Assembly: GCA_017635095.1 (NCBI GenBank)
Contig: JAGBMA010000197.1
Location: 1-64,000 of the forward strand
Source of the DNA: Ruminiclostridium sp.
GTDB taxonomy: Bacteria; Bacillota; Clostridia; Oscillospirales; Ruminococcaceae
Reading direction: 5' to 3'
DNA: 64,000 nucleotides
Positions 16,348-25,176 of this stretch are shown here, in pieces; position 1 is the first letter of the stretch; each line of letters opens with the position of its first letter. The notes beneath the pieces are model-generated. The model was not told the DNA's origin. It saw only the letters and a program-made list of their open reading frames with translations, and ran no database searches. Made by a program: the position numbers and the translations under genes.

Positions 16348-16746
16348 ATGAAAACACTTGAAGAACTCAAAGCAACTCCCCGCCTTATAATCGAATCAAC
16401 AGGCGTGGACGGCGGCAGAGGTTACATAATGATGCCGAAATACGACGCGACTGTTGTATGGTCGTTCGGCGGTGGCTGGGAGCACGTCAGCATTGCCCCG
16501 TGTAACCGCAGAACTATCCCCTCTTGGGAAGAAATGTGCAAGGTCAAGGATATGTTTTTCCACGAGGACGAGGTTGTGATACAGATACACCCGCCGAAAT
16601 CAGATTACGTCAACATTCTCCCGAACTGTCTGCACCTGTGGCGCCCGATAGTGGAAACGCTTCCTCTGCCGCCGTCGTTTATGGTAGGGCTTAAACCGGG
16701 CGAATCGCTTGCGGAGGCTATAAGGAAATACAATGAATATCAATAA
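16348..16746 (+). CDS. DUF7694-like phage protein
   Basis: The 132-residue protein has the run VVWSFGGGWEHVSIAPCNRR, then WEEMCKVKDMFF and DYVN...CLHLWRP, a pattern I associate with the small DUF7694 family in Gram-positive phages. Function unknown. ATG 16348 with GAAAGGAC; overlaps the next gene by 14 bp. Confidence 0.65.
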   Translation: MKTLEELKATPRLIIESTGVDGGRGYIMMPKYDATVVWSFGGGWEHVSIAPCNRRTIPSWEEMCKVKDMFFHEDEVVIQIHPPKSDYVNILPNCLHLWRPIVETLPLPPSFMVGLKPGESLAEAIRKYNEYQ

Positions 16747-17566
16747 ATTATCCGTCGTAAAGACAATGCTGCTCGCGCTGCTCTCGACGCTGCTTGTCTC
16801 CAATATTTCATACGCTGCCGAACAGCAGCGTATGTACGAGGCAGACGCTGCCGAAAAGCAGCAGAGCATTAAGCTGTTCGAGGACGCCTTTGTAAGCGTA
16901 AAAGCCGAGAACGTAGAGCTGATAGCGCAGGTCGAAAGTTTAAGCGCCGATTTGGCTGTTGCAACAGCCATTTTCGAGACTTCTGAGGTAGACCCTATAT
17001 CGGATATACCCTATGATGAAAACGCGACAGAGAGCGTTTCATACAGCAAGGAGAGGCTGCCCGAGGGCGTCGCAACAAACCGTTACGACTGCGAGGGGTA
17101 TATTTTCCCCGCCGGAACGCATCAGGCAATGTTACAGGCAAAATGTATAACTTCTCCGACAACCGGAGCAAGAGTTTTCCGCGATGATAAAATATGGTAT
17201 TACTGCGTTGCAATGGGCGGAGCGTACGGTATTGATATTGGCGATGCGTGGAGTGTGACGCTTCGGAACGGCAGCGTGTTCAACGTCACTCTCGCGGATT
17301 ACCAGCACGACATCACGGAACCGGATCCGAACGACTTCGGCGAGCGGTACGAGTACGACAAGGACGGAAACATTGTCGGTCCGCTCCGCAATTATGACGG
17401 CGAGGAGTGCGTTCACGTCCTGGAGTTTATCGCTGACCTTGAAATACTCCCTCTGGCGGCAAAGGAAGCCGGAGGAATGCACGGGCTTGAATTCTTCGGC
17501 GGCAAGTTCGGTGACGGCGGGAACATCGTCAAAATGGAATACTTAGGAAGGAAGTGGGAACCGTGA
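16733..17566 (+). CDS. Secreted or anchored protein with signal peptide
   Basis: The N terminus is a classic signal sequence (basic start, hydrophobic core about 8-24, likely cut after SYA near 28), followed by a coiled-coil stretch (about 30-80) and a beta-rich C-terminal domain (about 110-277) with a double-psi-barrel feel (IDIGDAWSVTLRNGSVFNV). I do not recognise the family. An exported protein amid early DNA-metabolism genes is unusual. Confidence 0.65.
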   Translation: MNINKLSVVKTMLLALLSTLLVSNISYAAEQQRMYEADAAEKQQSIKLFEDAFVSVKAENVELIAQVESLSADLAVATAIFETSEVDPISDIPYDENATESVSYSKERLPEGVATNRYDCEGYIFPAGTHQAMLQAKCITSPTTGARVFRDDKIWYYCVAMGGAYGIDIGDAWSVTLRNGSVFNVTLADYQHDITEPDPNDFGERYEYDKDGNIVGPLRNYDGEECVHVLEFIADLEILPLAAKEAGGMHGLEFFGGKFGDGGNIVKMEYLGRKWEP

Positions 17567-18366
17567 CCTTTGATGAAGAAGGATTCCGAAATTATATGCA
17601 AGAAAAAGAACTTGCTCCTGGAACGATATACGGTTACATAGGCCATTGTAAAAAATACTTTGAGAGCCACGATTCGATATCGGCAAAAGAGCTGATCGAG
17701 TATAAGGAAGAACTGCAAAAAGACTTAAAACCTCAGAGTGTAAACAACTATGTAAACGCACTTCGGGCATACATACGCTACAAGGGTTTGAATATAAGCA
17801 TAAAAGGAGTAAAGCTCGCAAAGCGGATGAATGTCGAAAATGTTATAGATGTAAAAAACTATCATAAGTTGATCGCAGGGCTGAAAAAAGACAACGATTT
17901 GAACGGGTATCTGATCGTCACACTTCTTGCAAAGACTGGGACGCGTATTTCCGAAGCTATCAGAATAACTAAAGGCGATGCTCTGCGCGGTGATGTTGAA
18001 ATGCATACAAAGGGTAAAATGCGGCGCATTATCATTCCTGCGTGTATAAAAAGAGAATTCGCTGAATATCTGGCAAACATAGGCGAAAATGACACGCTGA
18101 TAAAATGCAGCACGAACAAGGCGACGACTATACGGAATATTCAGTGCCGTTTACAGCGGTACGGAAAGAAGTATGGAATTCCCAGAGAATATATGCACCC
18201 TCACGCATTTCGACATTTCTTCGCTGTGAATTTTTTGAAAAATACGGGGAATGTTACTCTACTTGCAGACTTGCTTGGGCATACGAACATAAATACAACA
18301 ATGATCTATACCCGGATGTCTGTACAGCAGCAAAAGGACGAGCTTGACAATGCGATAAACTGGTAG
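17563..18366 (+). CDS. Second tyrosine recombinase, XerD-like
   Basis: The 267-residue recombinase has a SAM-like N-terminal domain (about 1-85) and a complete catalytic set: R128 (GTRISEA), K150, H214-x-x-R217 (HAFRH), H240 and Y249. It is compact, unlike the 405-residue integrase at the left end, and lacks an arm-binding domain. GTG 17563 is preferred to GTG 17554 because of spacing from AGGAAG. It may resolve dimers, invert a segment or act on host dif-like sites. Confidence 0.9.
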   Translation: MTFDEEGFRNYMQEKELAPGTIYGYIGHCKKYFESHDSISAKELIEYKEELQKDLKPQSVNNYVNALRAYIRYKGLNISIKGVKLAKRMNVENVIDVKNYHKLIAGLKKDNDLNGYLIVTLLAKTGTRISEAIRITKGDALRGDVEMHTKGKMRRIIIPACIKREFAEYLANIGENDTLIKCSTNKATTIRNIQCRLQRYGKKYGIPREYMHPHAFRHFFAVNFLKNTGNVTLLADLLGHTNINTTMIYTRMSVQQQKDELDNAINW

Positions 18367-18381
18367 AAAGTGAGAAAAGCA

Positions 18382-18687
18382 ATGGCAAAACTTAAAAACG
18401 AACATAAGCTTATAGATGCTGCCGACATAGACTGGCGATACAATCCGAACGGCAAGAACAGCAAAGACAAATACTTCATATTCCGCGGTGATGTTTTGGA
18501 AATGAAAGAGCACGGGAATGTGGTTTCAGCTCACTGGGAAAAGCACTTGACGCTGAATACCTACTACTGGCGGTGTTCGCATTGCCACGCAAGACCGCTG
18601 CGCGATGACTACCAGCAGGAAGTATTAAGTGAGTGGTGTCCAAGGTGCGGTGCGACTATGGATGAAAAAGTAGGAGGCAAAGAATAA
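18382..18687 (+). CDS. Zinc-ribbon protein, 101 aa
   Basis: The C-terminal half carries CSHC...CPRC, a zinc ribbon (about 66-94). The N terminus is a charged alpha-beta stretch. ATG 18382 is preferred over GTG 18370. Family unknown; likely a nucleic-acid-associated accessory. Confidence 0.6.
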   Translation: MAKLKNEHKLIDAADIDWRYNPNGKNSKDKYFIFRGDVLEMKEHGNVVSAHWEKHLTLNTYYWRCSHCHARPLRDDYQQEVLSEWCPRCGATMDEKVGGKE

Positions 18688-18688
18688 A

Positions 18689-19009
18689 ATGTTACAGAAA
18701 TTCAAGGAATGGCTTATTATTAAACTCGGCGGCAGATTACAGCCGCCGCCGATGTTCGGCAAAGTAGTCAACGTTCAGCCTATGGACGTTCACGGAAATG
18801 CAATGATGGACAGCCGATATATCAGTAACCCGATGCTGTACGCAGACATCAGGGAGCAGGCTGTTATGAACACCGTGCATAAAATGGCGGAGCGGCTGTA
18901 TCTCGATGGTCTTTTCGAGATAACCGAAGAAGACGAGCCTGCGCTGGAAGCAAGGAACCTCAAGCTGACACTTTGGGTAATGCCGCCCAATTGGAAGCAG
19001 CGGGGGTGA
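18689..19009 (+). CDS. Hypothetical protein, 106 aa
   Basis: An amphipathic N-terminal helix (LQKFKEWLIIKLGG) is followed by an alpha-beta region. It starts one base after the previous stop. No family recognised. Confidence 0.55.
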   Translation: MLQKFKEWLIIKLGGRLQPPPMFGKVVNVQPMDVHGNAMMDSRYISNPMLYADIREQAVMNTVHKMAERLYLDGLFEITEEDEPALEARNLKLTLWVMPPNWKQRG

Positions 19010-19013
19010 GAAA

Positions 19014-19334
19014 ATGGGAATGTTCGACAAGGACGACGATTGGTCCCCCGACATAGTTTGCTGTAAGAACTGCGAGCATTGGGAAGAAGGTGCAGCGTTC
19101 GGAACGTGCCACGATCCGAACTACAAAGATTCCCGCCTCACTCTCCCGGCATTCTATTGCGGACACGGTGAGAGAAAAATGCGCGGCTGGAAATGTCTGA
19201 TATGTGTACATTCATACAGGAGTGCAGCGACAAAGGATCTGATCTGCTCGATGACAGGGTTAATTGTCTCGCGCAAGTCCGGGTGGTGCAGCGACTTTGA
19301 AAGAAAGGAAGAATGCCATTATGGAACGATCTGA
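19014..19334 (+). CDS. Cys-rich protein, 106 aa
   Basis: Ten Cys residues in two clusters (CCKNC...C...C and CLIC...C...C) suggest two zinc knuckles. ATG preceded by GGGGGTGAG. The end overlaps the next gene by 14 bp. Not recognised. Confidence 0.6.
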   Translation: MGMFDKDDDWSPDIVCCKNCEHWEEGAAFGTCHDPNYKDSRLTLPAFYCGHGERKMRGWKCLICVHSYRSAATKDLICSMTGLIVSRKSGWCSDFERKEECHYGTI

Positions 19335-19788
19335 TACAACCGCGATGCTCTCGGTTATGTGTCGGAAGTTGATAAATCCTACTGATGACACCCGCATTTA
19401 CTGGGCGCGAGAGGTTACATTTGACTACGGCAAAAGCGAACAGTGCCGCGTGGACTTTATGAGGTTTCAACCGTTGAACAACACAACTTCCGGCATCGAA
19501 AAGGGCGACTTCTACTGCTACGAGATAAAGTCCTGTGTAGCTGATTTCAAATCGAAGAACGGACACAATTTCATCGGTGATTTCAATTACTATGTTATGC
19601 CCGAAGATGTGTTCAGAGAGGTAAAGGACGATATACCGTATCGCATAGGGGTATATGTGCCGGAGCTTCGTTCAATGGCTCTCCGTTCGATAAAGAGAGC
19701 TGTCCGGACAGATAGAAGCAGATCGGTGTCTGAAATGCTGCTGATGATGTTCCGTTCGGCAAACAGGGATAGATTGTTCCGTTTTTGA
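19321..19788 (+). CDS. Putative PD-(D/E)XK-type nuclease (MmcB-like)
   Basis: The 156-residue protein contains WAREVTFDYG, RVDFMRF and YEIKSCVADFKS, which fit the E, D and E-x-K positions of a PD-(D/E)XK nuclease fold as in MmcB-like DNA-repair proteins and small phage nucleases. ATG 19321 follows AAAGGAAG. Catalysis is inferred from the motif only. Confidence 0.6.
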   Translation: MERSDTTAMLSVMCRKLINPTDDTRIYWAREVTFDYGKSEQCRVDFMRFQPLNNTTSGIEKGDFYCYEIKSCVADFKSKNGHNFIGDFNYYVMPEDVFREVKDDIPYRIGVYVPELRSMALRSIKRAVRTDRSRSVSEMLLMMFRSANRDRLFRF

Positions 19789-19814
19789 TAGATAGGAAAG
19801 CGAGGAAAAGAACA

Positions 19815-20183
19815 ATGACGAATGATAAAGAAAGGTCAACAGGACTGTTGCACGCGAGCGATGAACTTCGGAAACTCTTGATAGAAAATCCTGGATTACC
19901 ACTTCTCATATTCGCAGGTCAAGAAGCCACCTGTGACGAATGGTATTACAGTTCTTGCTCAAGAATAAGCGCATCCAAAGGAGAATTCCTTGACTGCGAG
20001 CATAGAAAAGTTCACGAAGAACAGTGTTACACAGACAGGGACGAATTCGAGGAGGACTTATACAACAATCTCGATGACGAGTTTGACGGCACAGACGAGG
20101 AGTACGAGATTTATATTCAGAACAAGCTGAAAGAATATGAGCCGTACTGGAAGCCCGCTATCATAGTGTATGTCAACAACTAA
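19815..20183 (+). CDS. Hypothetical acidic protein, 122 aa
   Basis: Alpha-beta with an acidic centre (EEDLYNNLDDEFDGTDEEYE) and an ending ...AIIVYVNN. ATG 19815 is preferred; an in-frame upstream TTG lacks spacing. Not recognised, but of a type common in accessory regions of clostridial phages. Confidence 0.55.
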   Translation: MTNDKERSTGLLHASDELRKLLIENPGLPLLIFAGQEATCDEWYYSSCSRISASKGEFLDCEHRKVHEEQCYTDRDEFEEDLYNNLDDEFDGTDEEYEIYIQNKLKEYEPYWKPAIIVYVNN

Positions 20184-20197
20184 GGCGGAGGTGCTAT

Positions 20198-20395
20198 ATG
20201 AATTCAGACCTCAATACAAAGCAAATTCTTGACGAGGCAATGGTAAACGGCGTTGCTGATACTTTGTCAAGATTAGGAAAATACTTAGAAAGGGAAAACA
20301 GCCGAATTTTCGATGACTCGCCCTCAATGAGTGAATACGTCCGGACGATAGAACGCAAGAAAAGGAGATCGCGCGAGAAAGGCAGGAGAAGATGA
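20198..20395 (+). CDS. Small basic protein, 65 aa
   Basis: AAGGCGGAGGTGCTAT precedes the ATG. Helical with a very basic C terminus (RKKRRSREKGRRR) that could bind nucleic acid. Overlaps the next gene by 4 bp. Confidence 0.55.
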   Translation: MNSDLNTKQILDEAMVNGVADTLSRLGKYLERENSRIFDDSPSMSEYVRTIERKKRRSREKGRRR

Positions 20396-20586
20396 ACGAC
20401 TTGCTTGTTATACCGAAATGCGAGGATCACGATTTGCCAATGAAATATCAGATACCGGGTACATACGAACAACGCTGGTGCGGTGCAATGTACAAATGCC
20501 CTCAATGTGGCAGGAGCAGACTGCTCCCCTCAAAGGAATTGAGGGAGTTTTTGAAAGAAAGCGAGGAAGAACTATGCCGGGAATAA
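20392..20586 (+). CDS. Zinc-knuckle protein, 64 aa
   Basis: Contains C..H and CPQCGRS, a minimal zinc knuckle, followed by an acidic helix. Coupled to both neighbours by overlaps. Not recognised. Confidence 0.55.
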   Translation: MNDLLVIPKCEDHDLPMKYQIPGTYEQRWCGAMYKCPQCGRSRLLPSKELREFLKESEEELCRE

Positions 20587-20852
20587 ATCACACATTGGAA
20601 TATTATTGCGAGCGCTACATAGAAAAGCCTACCTGTGCGAGATATGATGCGCTTGCTGAAAAGGTAGTTAATCTGTCGGAAGGCAAAATCGCCAATGTTA
20701 TTCTCTGCGCTGAGTGCAAGAACTACAACAACAAGAACAGCGCCAAAGGATATGGCGAATGCTCGGTATTCGGCAGAACGATGAAAGACAAAGAGTTCTG
20801 CTGCTACGGAAAGGAAAAGAATCTCGAAGATGATAAAACCGATATTATTTAA
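20574..20852 (+). CDS. Cys-rich protein, 92 aa
   Basis: Helical N terminus and a Cys cluster (CAECKNY...YGECSVFG...FCCYG) typical of small phage zinc proteins. ATG 20574 overlaps the previous gene by 13 bp; its end overlaps the ASCH-like gene by 23 bp. Confidence 0.6.
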   Translation: MPGINHTLEYYCERYIEKPTCARYDALAEKVVNLSEGKIANVILCAECKNYNNKNSAKGYGECSVFGRTMKDKEFCCYGKEKNLEDDKTDII

Positions 20853-21483
20853 TACCGATATGGTCAAGGCGATACTTGAAGGTCGCAAAACGATCACAAG
20901 GAGAGTTATAAAGCCGCAGCCAAAGACTGATAGTACAGTGACGCTTTTTTCGACATTTGATTATGCTGATATATCGTATGACGGAGCTTTGAAATTATCT
21001 CCCTATCAGCCGGGAGATATTCTCTATGTTCGTGAAACCTGGAGATGTTGGAGAGCTCACAGATATGAAGCAACTGCCGATATAAAATATAAAGCAGGTG
21101 GCGACGGAATACGGCTGTATTTTTCTAACGGCAGCACAGATAATCCAAATCGCGATGATTACGATTCTTTTATCGGAAAATGGTGGACAGGAGGGTACGG
21201 GTGGAAACCTTCGATTCATATGCCGAAAGAAGCTGCTCGGATATTTTTGCGGGTGACAAATGTGTCGGTCGCAAGGATTCAAGACATTACCACAAAGGAT
21301 ATACAGAAAGAAGGTCTTACATCTATGGCAGTATTTGCCGGAGACAAAGAGATTGCGCGGCAAGAATGGGCATTATTGTGGGATGGCACCATAACGGGCA
21401 AGGATTATAACAAGTATTGTTTTTCTTCCAATCCGTGGGTATGGGTAATTGAGTTTGAAAGGACGGAGAAACCGAATGAATAA
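20830..21483 (+). CDS. ASCH/PUA-like domain protein
   Basis: The 217-residue protein matches a well-known phage pattern: KPILFNTDMVKAILEGRKTITRRVIKP at the start, PGDILYVRETW, W.PSIHMPKEAARIFLRVT and an ending NPWVWVIEFER. This is an ASCH-related beta barrel that binds RNA or modified nucleotides in other proteins. Phage function unknown. Its ATG lies inside the preceding gene. Confidence 0.8.
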   Translation: MIKPILFNTDMVKAILEGRKTITRRVIKPQPKTDSTVTLFSTFDYADISYDGALKLSPYQPGDILYVRETWRCWRAHRYEATADIKYKAGGDGIRLYFSNGSTDNPNRDDYDSFIGKWWTGGYGWKPSIHMPKEAARIFLRVTNVSVARIQDITTKDIQKEGLTSMAVFAGDKEIARQEWALLWDGTITGKDYNKYCFSSNPWVWVIEFERTEKPNE

Positions 21484-22009
21484 CCGCAAATCTGCACAAG
21501 CAAGCCTGCGCGGGAAAATGAACCGCGAAGAGGGTGGCAACTTCGAGCAAATGATCGAGGCGGCCTGCAATTACTACCGCAGCAAGGGCAAAGCCGACAT
21601 CGAGAAGACCCCCGAACCGATACGGCAGATAGGAAAAAAGAACGAGCGAGGGCAGTTCCTTGCTTGTTACGAAAAGAAAGCACAGCCCGACTTTAAGGGC
21701 ACTCTGAGCGGCGGTCAGTCTATCGTGTTCGATGCGAAATCGACGATTACGGACAGAATCGCCGTGTCCGTGCTCTCGGAAGAACAGAGGAAACATCTGA
21801 TACTGCACGACAGGCTCGGAGCAAAGTCCGGCGTGATGGTGGCGTACAGTTTCAAACATTTCTTCTTCATTCCGATAGACAAGTTTCTGAACGCCAAAGA
21901 GATAAATGGACACGCTTACTGGACGCCGCTTGAAGCCGAGCTCGCCGGAACATACATACGGTACACAGGCACGATGCTTGACTTTCTTGAGGTGTTGATG
22001 AGGTGTTGA
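21476..22009 (+). CDS. recU: RecU-like Holliday junction resolvase
   Basis: The 177-residue protein shows RecU features: N-terminal NREEGGNFEQMIEAACNYYRSKG, PDFKGTL, and the active-site run SIVFDAKST with D and E/K residues. It would cleave four-way junctions produced by RecT recombination before packaging. ATG 21476 after GGACGGAG. Confidence 0.85.
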   Translation: MNNRKSAQASLRGKMNREEGGNFEQMIEAACNYYRSKGKADIEKTPEPIRQIGKKNERGQFLACYEKKAQPDFKGTLSGGQSIVFDAKSTITDRIAVSVLSEEQRKHLILHDRLGAKSGVMVAYSFKHFFFIPIDKFLNAKEINGHAYWTPLEAELAGTYIRYTGTMLDFLEVLMRC

Positions 22010-22010
22010 A

Positions 22011-22187
22011 ATGAATTTTTTAGACGTTATTACAGAGCTGAATGGCAGGCTCTTAAATTGCTGCCCCGAATGCGGCAGTTGCGGAAGTTTCGTCATACAA
22101 CCTACGGAAAAGTTGCACGGCTACAAAATCAGCGCTTCGTGCGCAAATTGCCGCAGGAAAACAGTCGAAATTGAAACCACCGATTGA
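22011..22187 (+). CDS. Small zinc-ribbon protein, 58 aa
   Basis: ATG one base after the RecU stop; the frame encodes CCPECGSC...CANC, a zinc ribbon. Its TGA is two bases before the start of the next gene. Translationally coupled. Role unknown. Confidence 0.55.
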   Translation: MNFLDVITELNGRLLNCCPECGSCGSFVIQPTEKLHGYKISASCANCRRKTVEIETTD

Positions 22188-22188
22188 T

Positions 22189-23034
22189 ATGAACAGAGAC
22201 TTTTGCTCGGAGTGCAGATACCACAAAATGCCGCACTACGAATGCACGCATTTTATGTACCATTGGTTTTTGGAACGTCACGAACAGTACGGCAGAACGT
22301 GCCCGCTGTTTGAGAAGAAAGGAAGCGAAAATATGAAACCTATATATGAGCCGAAAGGCGCGGCCAAGGAATACGGAGACCTTGCGCTGAACATCTACGC
22401 GGGTTGTCCGCACCGCTGCTTTTACTGCTATGTGCCGCAGGTGCTCCATTGTGACCGCGAGAAATTCCATACCGACATCAGGCCTCGTGAGAACATCATC
22501 GAGGAAACGCGCAAGCAGCTCGAACGCGAGCATATAACGGGAAAGCTGATACACCTCTGCTTTACCTGCGACCCGTACCCGAACGGTGTTGATTCGTCCG
22601 CTACCCGAAAGATAATACAGCTCCTCAAAGAGTATGGCAATCACGTTCAGATACTCACCAAAGGAAACGGAGCAAGAGACCTCGACCTGCTCGACAGCGA
22701 GGATTGGTACGGCATAACGCTCGACGGGACAGAGACACCGTCTGAGTATGTCCGGCGCACTTCGGCTCTCGTGAACGCACACGAGGTCGGTATAAAGACC
22801 TGGGTGTCGTTTGAGCCCGTGGTGAACGCGCTGGAAGTTATCAAGGATATAAGCAAGCTGGCGCGAGTACCGGCAGTCGATAAGGTGAAGATAGGCAAGC
22901 TCAACTACCACGATTCAGATATTGACTGGGCAGAATTCGGACGTGTCGCCGAAGATACTTGCATAGGCTGTAATCTCGATTACTACATCAAGGACAGCCT
23001 GCGGAAGTGTATGGAAAAGGAGCGCAACGAATGA
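22189..23034 (+). CDS. Radical SAM protein, spore photoproduct lyase-like
   Basis: The cluster motif C73-x3-C77-x2-C80 (CPHRCFYCY) and a TIM-barrel-like pattern (LCFTCDPYPNG, ILTKGNG) define a radical SAM enzyme of the SplB-like phage group. Residues 1-48 form a separate Cys-rich knuckle. ATG 22333 with AAAGGAAG is an alternative start that would give the usual core length. It could repair or modify nucleic acid; the substrate is unknown. Confidence 0.8.
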   Translation: MNRDFCSECRYHKMPHYECTHFMYHWFLERHEQYGRTCPLFEKKGSENMKPIYEPKGAAKEYGDLALNIYAGCPHRCFYCYVPQVLHCDREKFHTDIRPRENIIEETRKQLEREHITGKLIHLCFTCDPYPNGVDSSATRKIIQLLKEYGNHVQILTKGNGARDLDLLDSEDWYGITLDGTETPSEYVRRTSALVNAHEVGIKTWVSFEPVVNALEVIKDISKLARVPAVDKVKIGKLNYHDSDIDWAEFGRVAEDTCIGCNLDYYIKDSLRKCMEKERNE

Positions 23035-23369
23035 CAAGAAAAGAGTTTTTCAAGATATTCCGTGAACTCGACAAGGGAAAGTACGAAATGCTTTTCAAAG
23101 AGGGCATCTGCTTTGATTTCTGCTGCATCGACAAGAACGGCGAATGGTCGCATACGAGAATAGGCAACGGTGAAATGGCGACAAAGCTGCTGCTCGGTCT
23201 GCTCTGCGACCTCTACGACGGCGTAAAGGACAAGGTCGAGCCGCAGGAGTTTATGGAGCGGCTCAGACAGAGTTTCCTTATGACACTCGAAGACAGAGAA
23301 AAGCGAAAAACTGTCGTCGATGCGGAGGCAGAAGAAACAGGCAGCGAAAACGGCGGCGGACAGGAGTGA
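23031..23369 (+). CDS. Hypothetical protein, 112 aa
   Basis: AAAGGAGCGCAACGAATG start overlapping the previous stop. Alpha-beta N-terminal domain (KYEMLFKEGICFDFCCIDKNG) and a charged helical tail. Not recognised. Confidence 0.6.
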   Translation: MTRKEFFKIFRELDKGKYEMLFKEGICFDFCCIDKNGEWSHTRIGNGEMATKLLLGLLCDLYDGVKDKVEPQEFMERLRQSFLMTLEDREKRKTVVDAEAEETGSENGGGQE

Positions 23370-23375
23370 ACGAAA

Positions 23376-23759
23376 ATGACGGTAGAGAGGTTATATGACC
23401 TGTATTACATAAAAAGGCACATTGAGCACATAGACAACAAGATAATGCAGCTCGAAGAGAGCTGTGACATTAAATCTCCCGACTTGTCCGGCAAACCTCG
23501 CAACCCGTCACCGACGAACAAGCTTGACGAGATCGTGCCGAAAATAGCAGACCTTCAGAACGAACGTGCGCTGCTTGCCCTCGAACTCGAAGAAATCGAG
23601 CGCTGGATCCATTCACAGCGGCACAAAGACCAGCTTATTATCCGATACCGCTATGAAGAAAGGCTCACATGGCAACAGGTTGCGGATAAGCTCGGGGACG
23701 GTATGAGTGCCGAGACCTGCGCACATCTTCACTATCGTTGCTTGAAAATAAACAAATAA
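23376..23759 (+). CDS. Late transcription regulator-like protein (sigma-70 region 4-like HTH)
   Basis: The 127-residue protein has a coiled coil (about 8-75) and a C-terminal helix-turn-helix (DQLIIRYRYEERLTWQQVADKLG). This matches the ArpU/RinA-like regulators found at the end of early operons in Gram-positive phages, which switch on late genes. A terminator follows within 100 bp and late genes begin after it. Confidence 0.75.
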   Translation: MTVERLYDLYYIKRHIEHIDNKIMQLEESCDIKSPDLSGKPRNPSPTNKLDEIVPKIADLQNERALLALELEEIERWIHSQRHKDQLIIRYRYEERLTWQQVADKLGDGMSAETCAHLHYRCLKINK

Positions 23760-23852
23760 AGTTTTAGAAACGGGCAATTCTATACAATTAGGCACTTCCA
23801 TTATATAGAAATCCGTGATATTCTGATAGAGTAAAATTCTATATCATAGCAG

Positions 23853-23884
23853 CCGTCCGGTGATATGCCGGGCGGTATCTTTTT
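23853..23884 (+). terminator. Early operon terminator
   Basis: CCGTCCGG (23853-23860) pairs with CCGGGCGG (23868-23875) across a 7-nt loop, followed by TATCTTTT. It separates the early operon from the next block. Confidence 0.6.
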
Positions 23885-23987
23885 GCATAGAAAGTGAGGT
23901 TTTACCTGCTGCTGTGTTGCTCCTTTGCATAGCAGCCGAACGAGTGGATCACGCCAGTCCACACGGCCATGAAAGGAGGAAAACAAG

Positions 23988-24656
23988 TTGTTTTCAAGAA
24001 TCACAGACAAATTCAAGTCAAATCCAAGTTTCTACTATGCTATGAGCATAGCTGCGACCTGGGCGGGCATCGGATCCTTGATGAACGGTGTGGAAATGAC
24101 CAAGACATACGGCATCATTCCCTCGTTGATATGGGTACTCGGAAATGTCCTCGCGTGCATCGTTTACGGTCTGATCGCACCGAAGATACCGAAAGTCCGT
24201 GAAGTATTCTGTTCAAAGCCTATGATGTGGATATGCGGCATTATGTGCGTGTTCCAGTCCTGGCTATCTATGAACGGAATGCAGACGGTATTCACCGACA
24301 CGGCGCTCGGCAGCATCACGGGAACGGTCATAGCATACGCCGAAGCGGTGCTGTTTATCGTCATTCTGGATAACCTGGGAGCCCGGGAAAGAAGACAAGT
24401 GGATGCGGCCGCTGCCGAAAGGTGCGATAACATCATCACCGTATCTTCATTATCCCGGCGAAATGAACTATCAGACGTTCTGCGCGAAAGCGTTCTCAGA
24501 CGGCATACAAATGGTCGGTTTGCGGACAGCGGAATCGGTAACGAGGCTGCAAGTGCTTGCCCGTCGCAATATGAATATGATACAGAACACCTTTTATCCT
24601 ATCTACGATTGGGCGGATTCGGATATCTGGCTGTACATAAAAGAGCGAGGGCTTGA
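23988..24656 (+). pseudogene. Membrane-protein 5' part fused out of frame to PAPS-reductase DNA
   Basis: TTG 23988 after AAAGGAGG opens a frame whose first 130 residues are a clean multi-pass membrane protein (about four segments, from NPSFYYAMSIAATWAGIG to AVLFIVILDNL). After about 24375 it becomes low quality (RRQVDAAAAER...), because the DNA there encodes a PAPS-reductase-like protein in another frame. The membrane protein is cut short by a deletion or recombination joint. It is probably non-functional, though a truncated membrane protein may still be made. Confidence 0.65.
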
Positions 24657-25176
24657 ATTTCCCGACATATATATGCGGCTGTATGAGGCAGGAGTGAAAA
24701 AGAACCAGCTCCGGCTATGCTGCTTTTTCGGGGATATGAGCACACAGGGCTTGCGCTGGGTAGCTGAAACCGATAACGACCTCTGGACGAGGATAGAACG
24801 AAGAGAACCGAACGCATACCTCGTGCTGCTCTACTGGGACAGCGAAATGTTCCGTAGGTCATCGAGCAAGCGACGGGAGCTCGAAGAAGACGAAGAGCCG
24901 AAAGACTATCGGGCACTTTGCAAGGACATTTTGTTCCTGCACCCCGAAAGATACACAATACAGAAAGACACGCTGGCTCACATAAGGGGTTGGCGCGGCT
25001 TATTCATAAAGACATACGGGATAGCCAATCAGAGCCACTACAAGAAGATGTATGAAGGGCTGCTGTACGGCGACCCGAAATCCCGTGTACTCCGCATATT
25101 GTGGACCACTATATTCACCGACTACTGCGACGAAACAGACCCGAACAAGCAGAAGGGGGTGAATAACAATGAGTGA
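24403..25176 (+). pseudogene. PAPS reductase-like protein, N-terminal half missing
   Basis: The 257 residues match the C-terminal part of phage phosphoadenosine-phosphosulfate reductase/PP-loop proteins (WMRPLPKG, FSDG...GLRTAESVTR, FYPIYDWADSDIWLYI). The homologous frame begins upstream near 24365 (ITWEPGKEDKW). The PP-loop SGGKDS and the first 120-150 residues are absent and replaced by the membrane-protein gene. Without the PP-loop it cannot bind ATP/PAPS in the usual way. It overlaps the next ParB-like gene by 8 bp, so the late cluster order is preserved. Confidence 0.7.
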
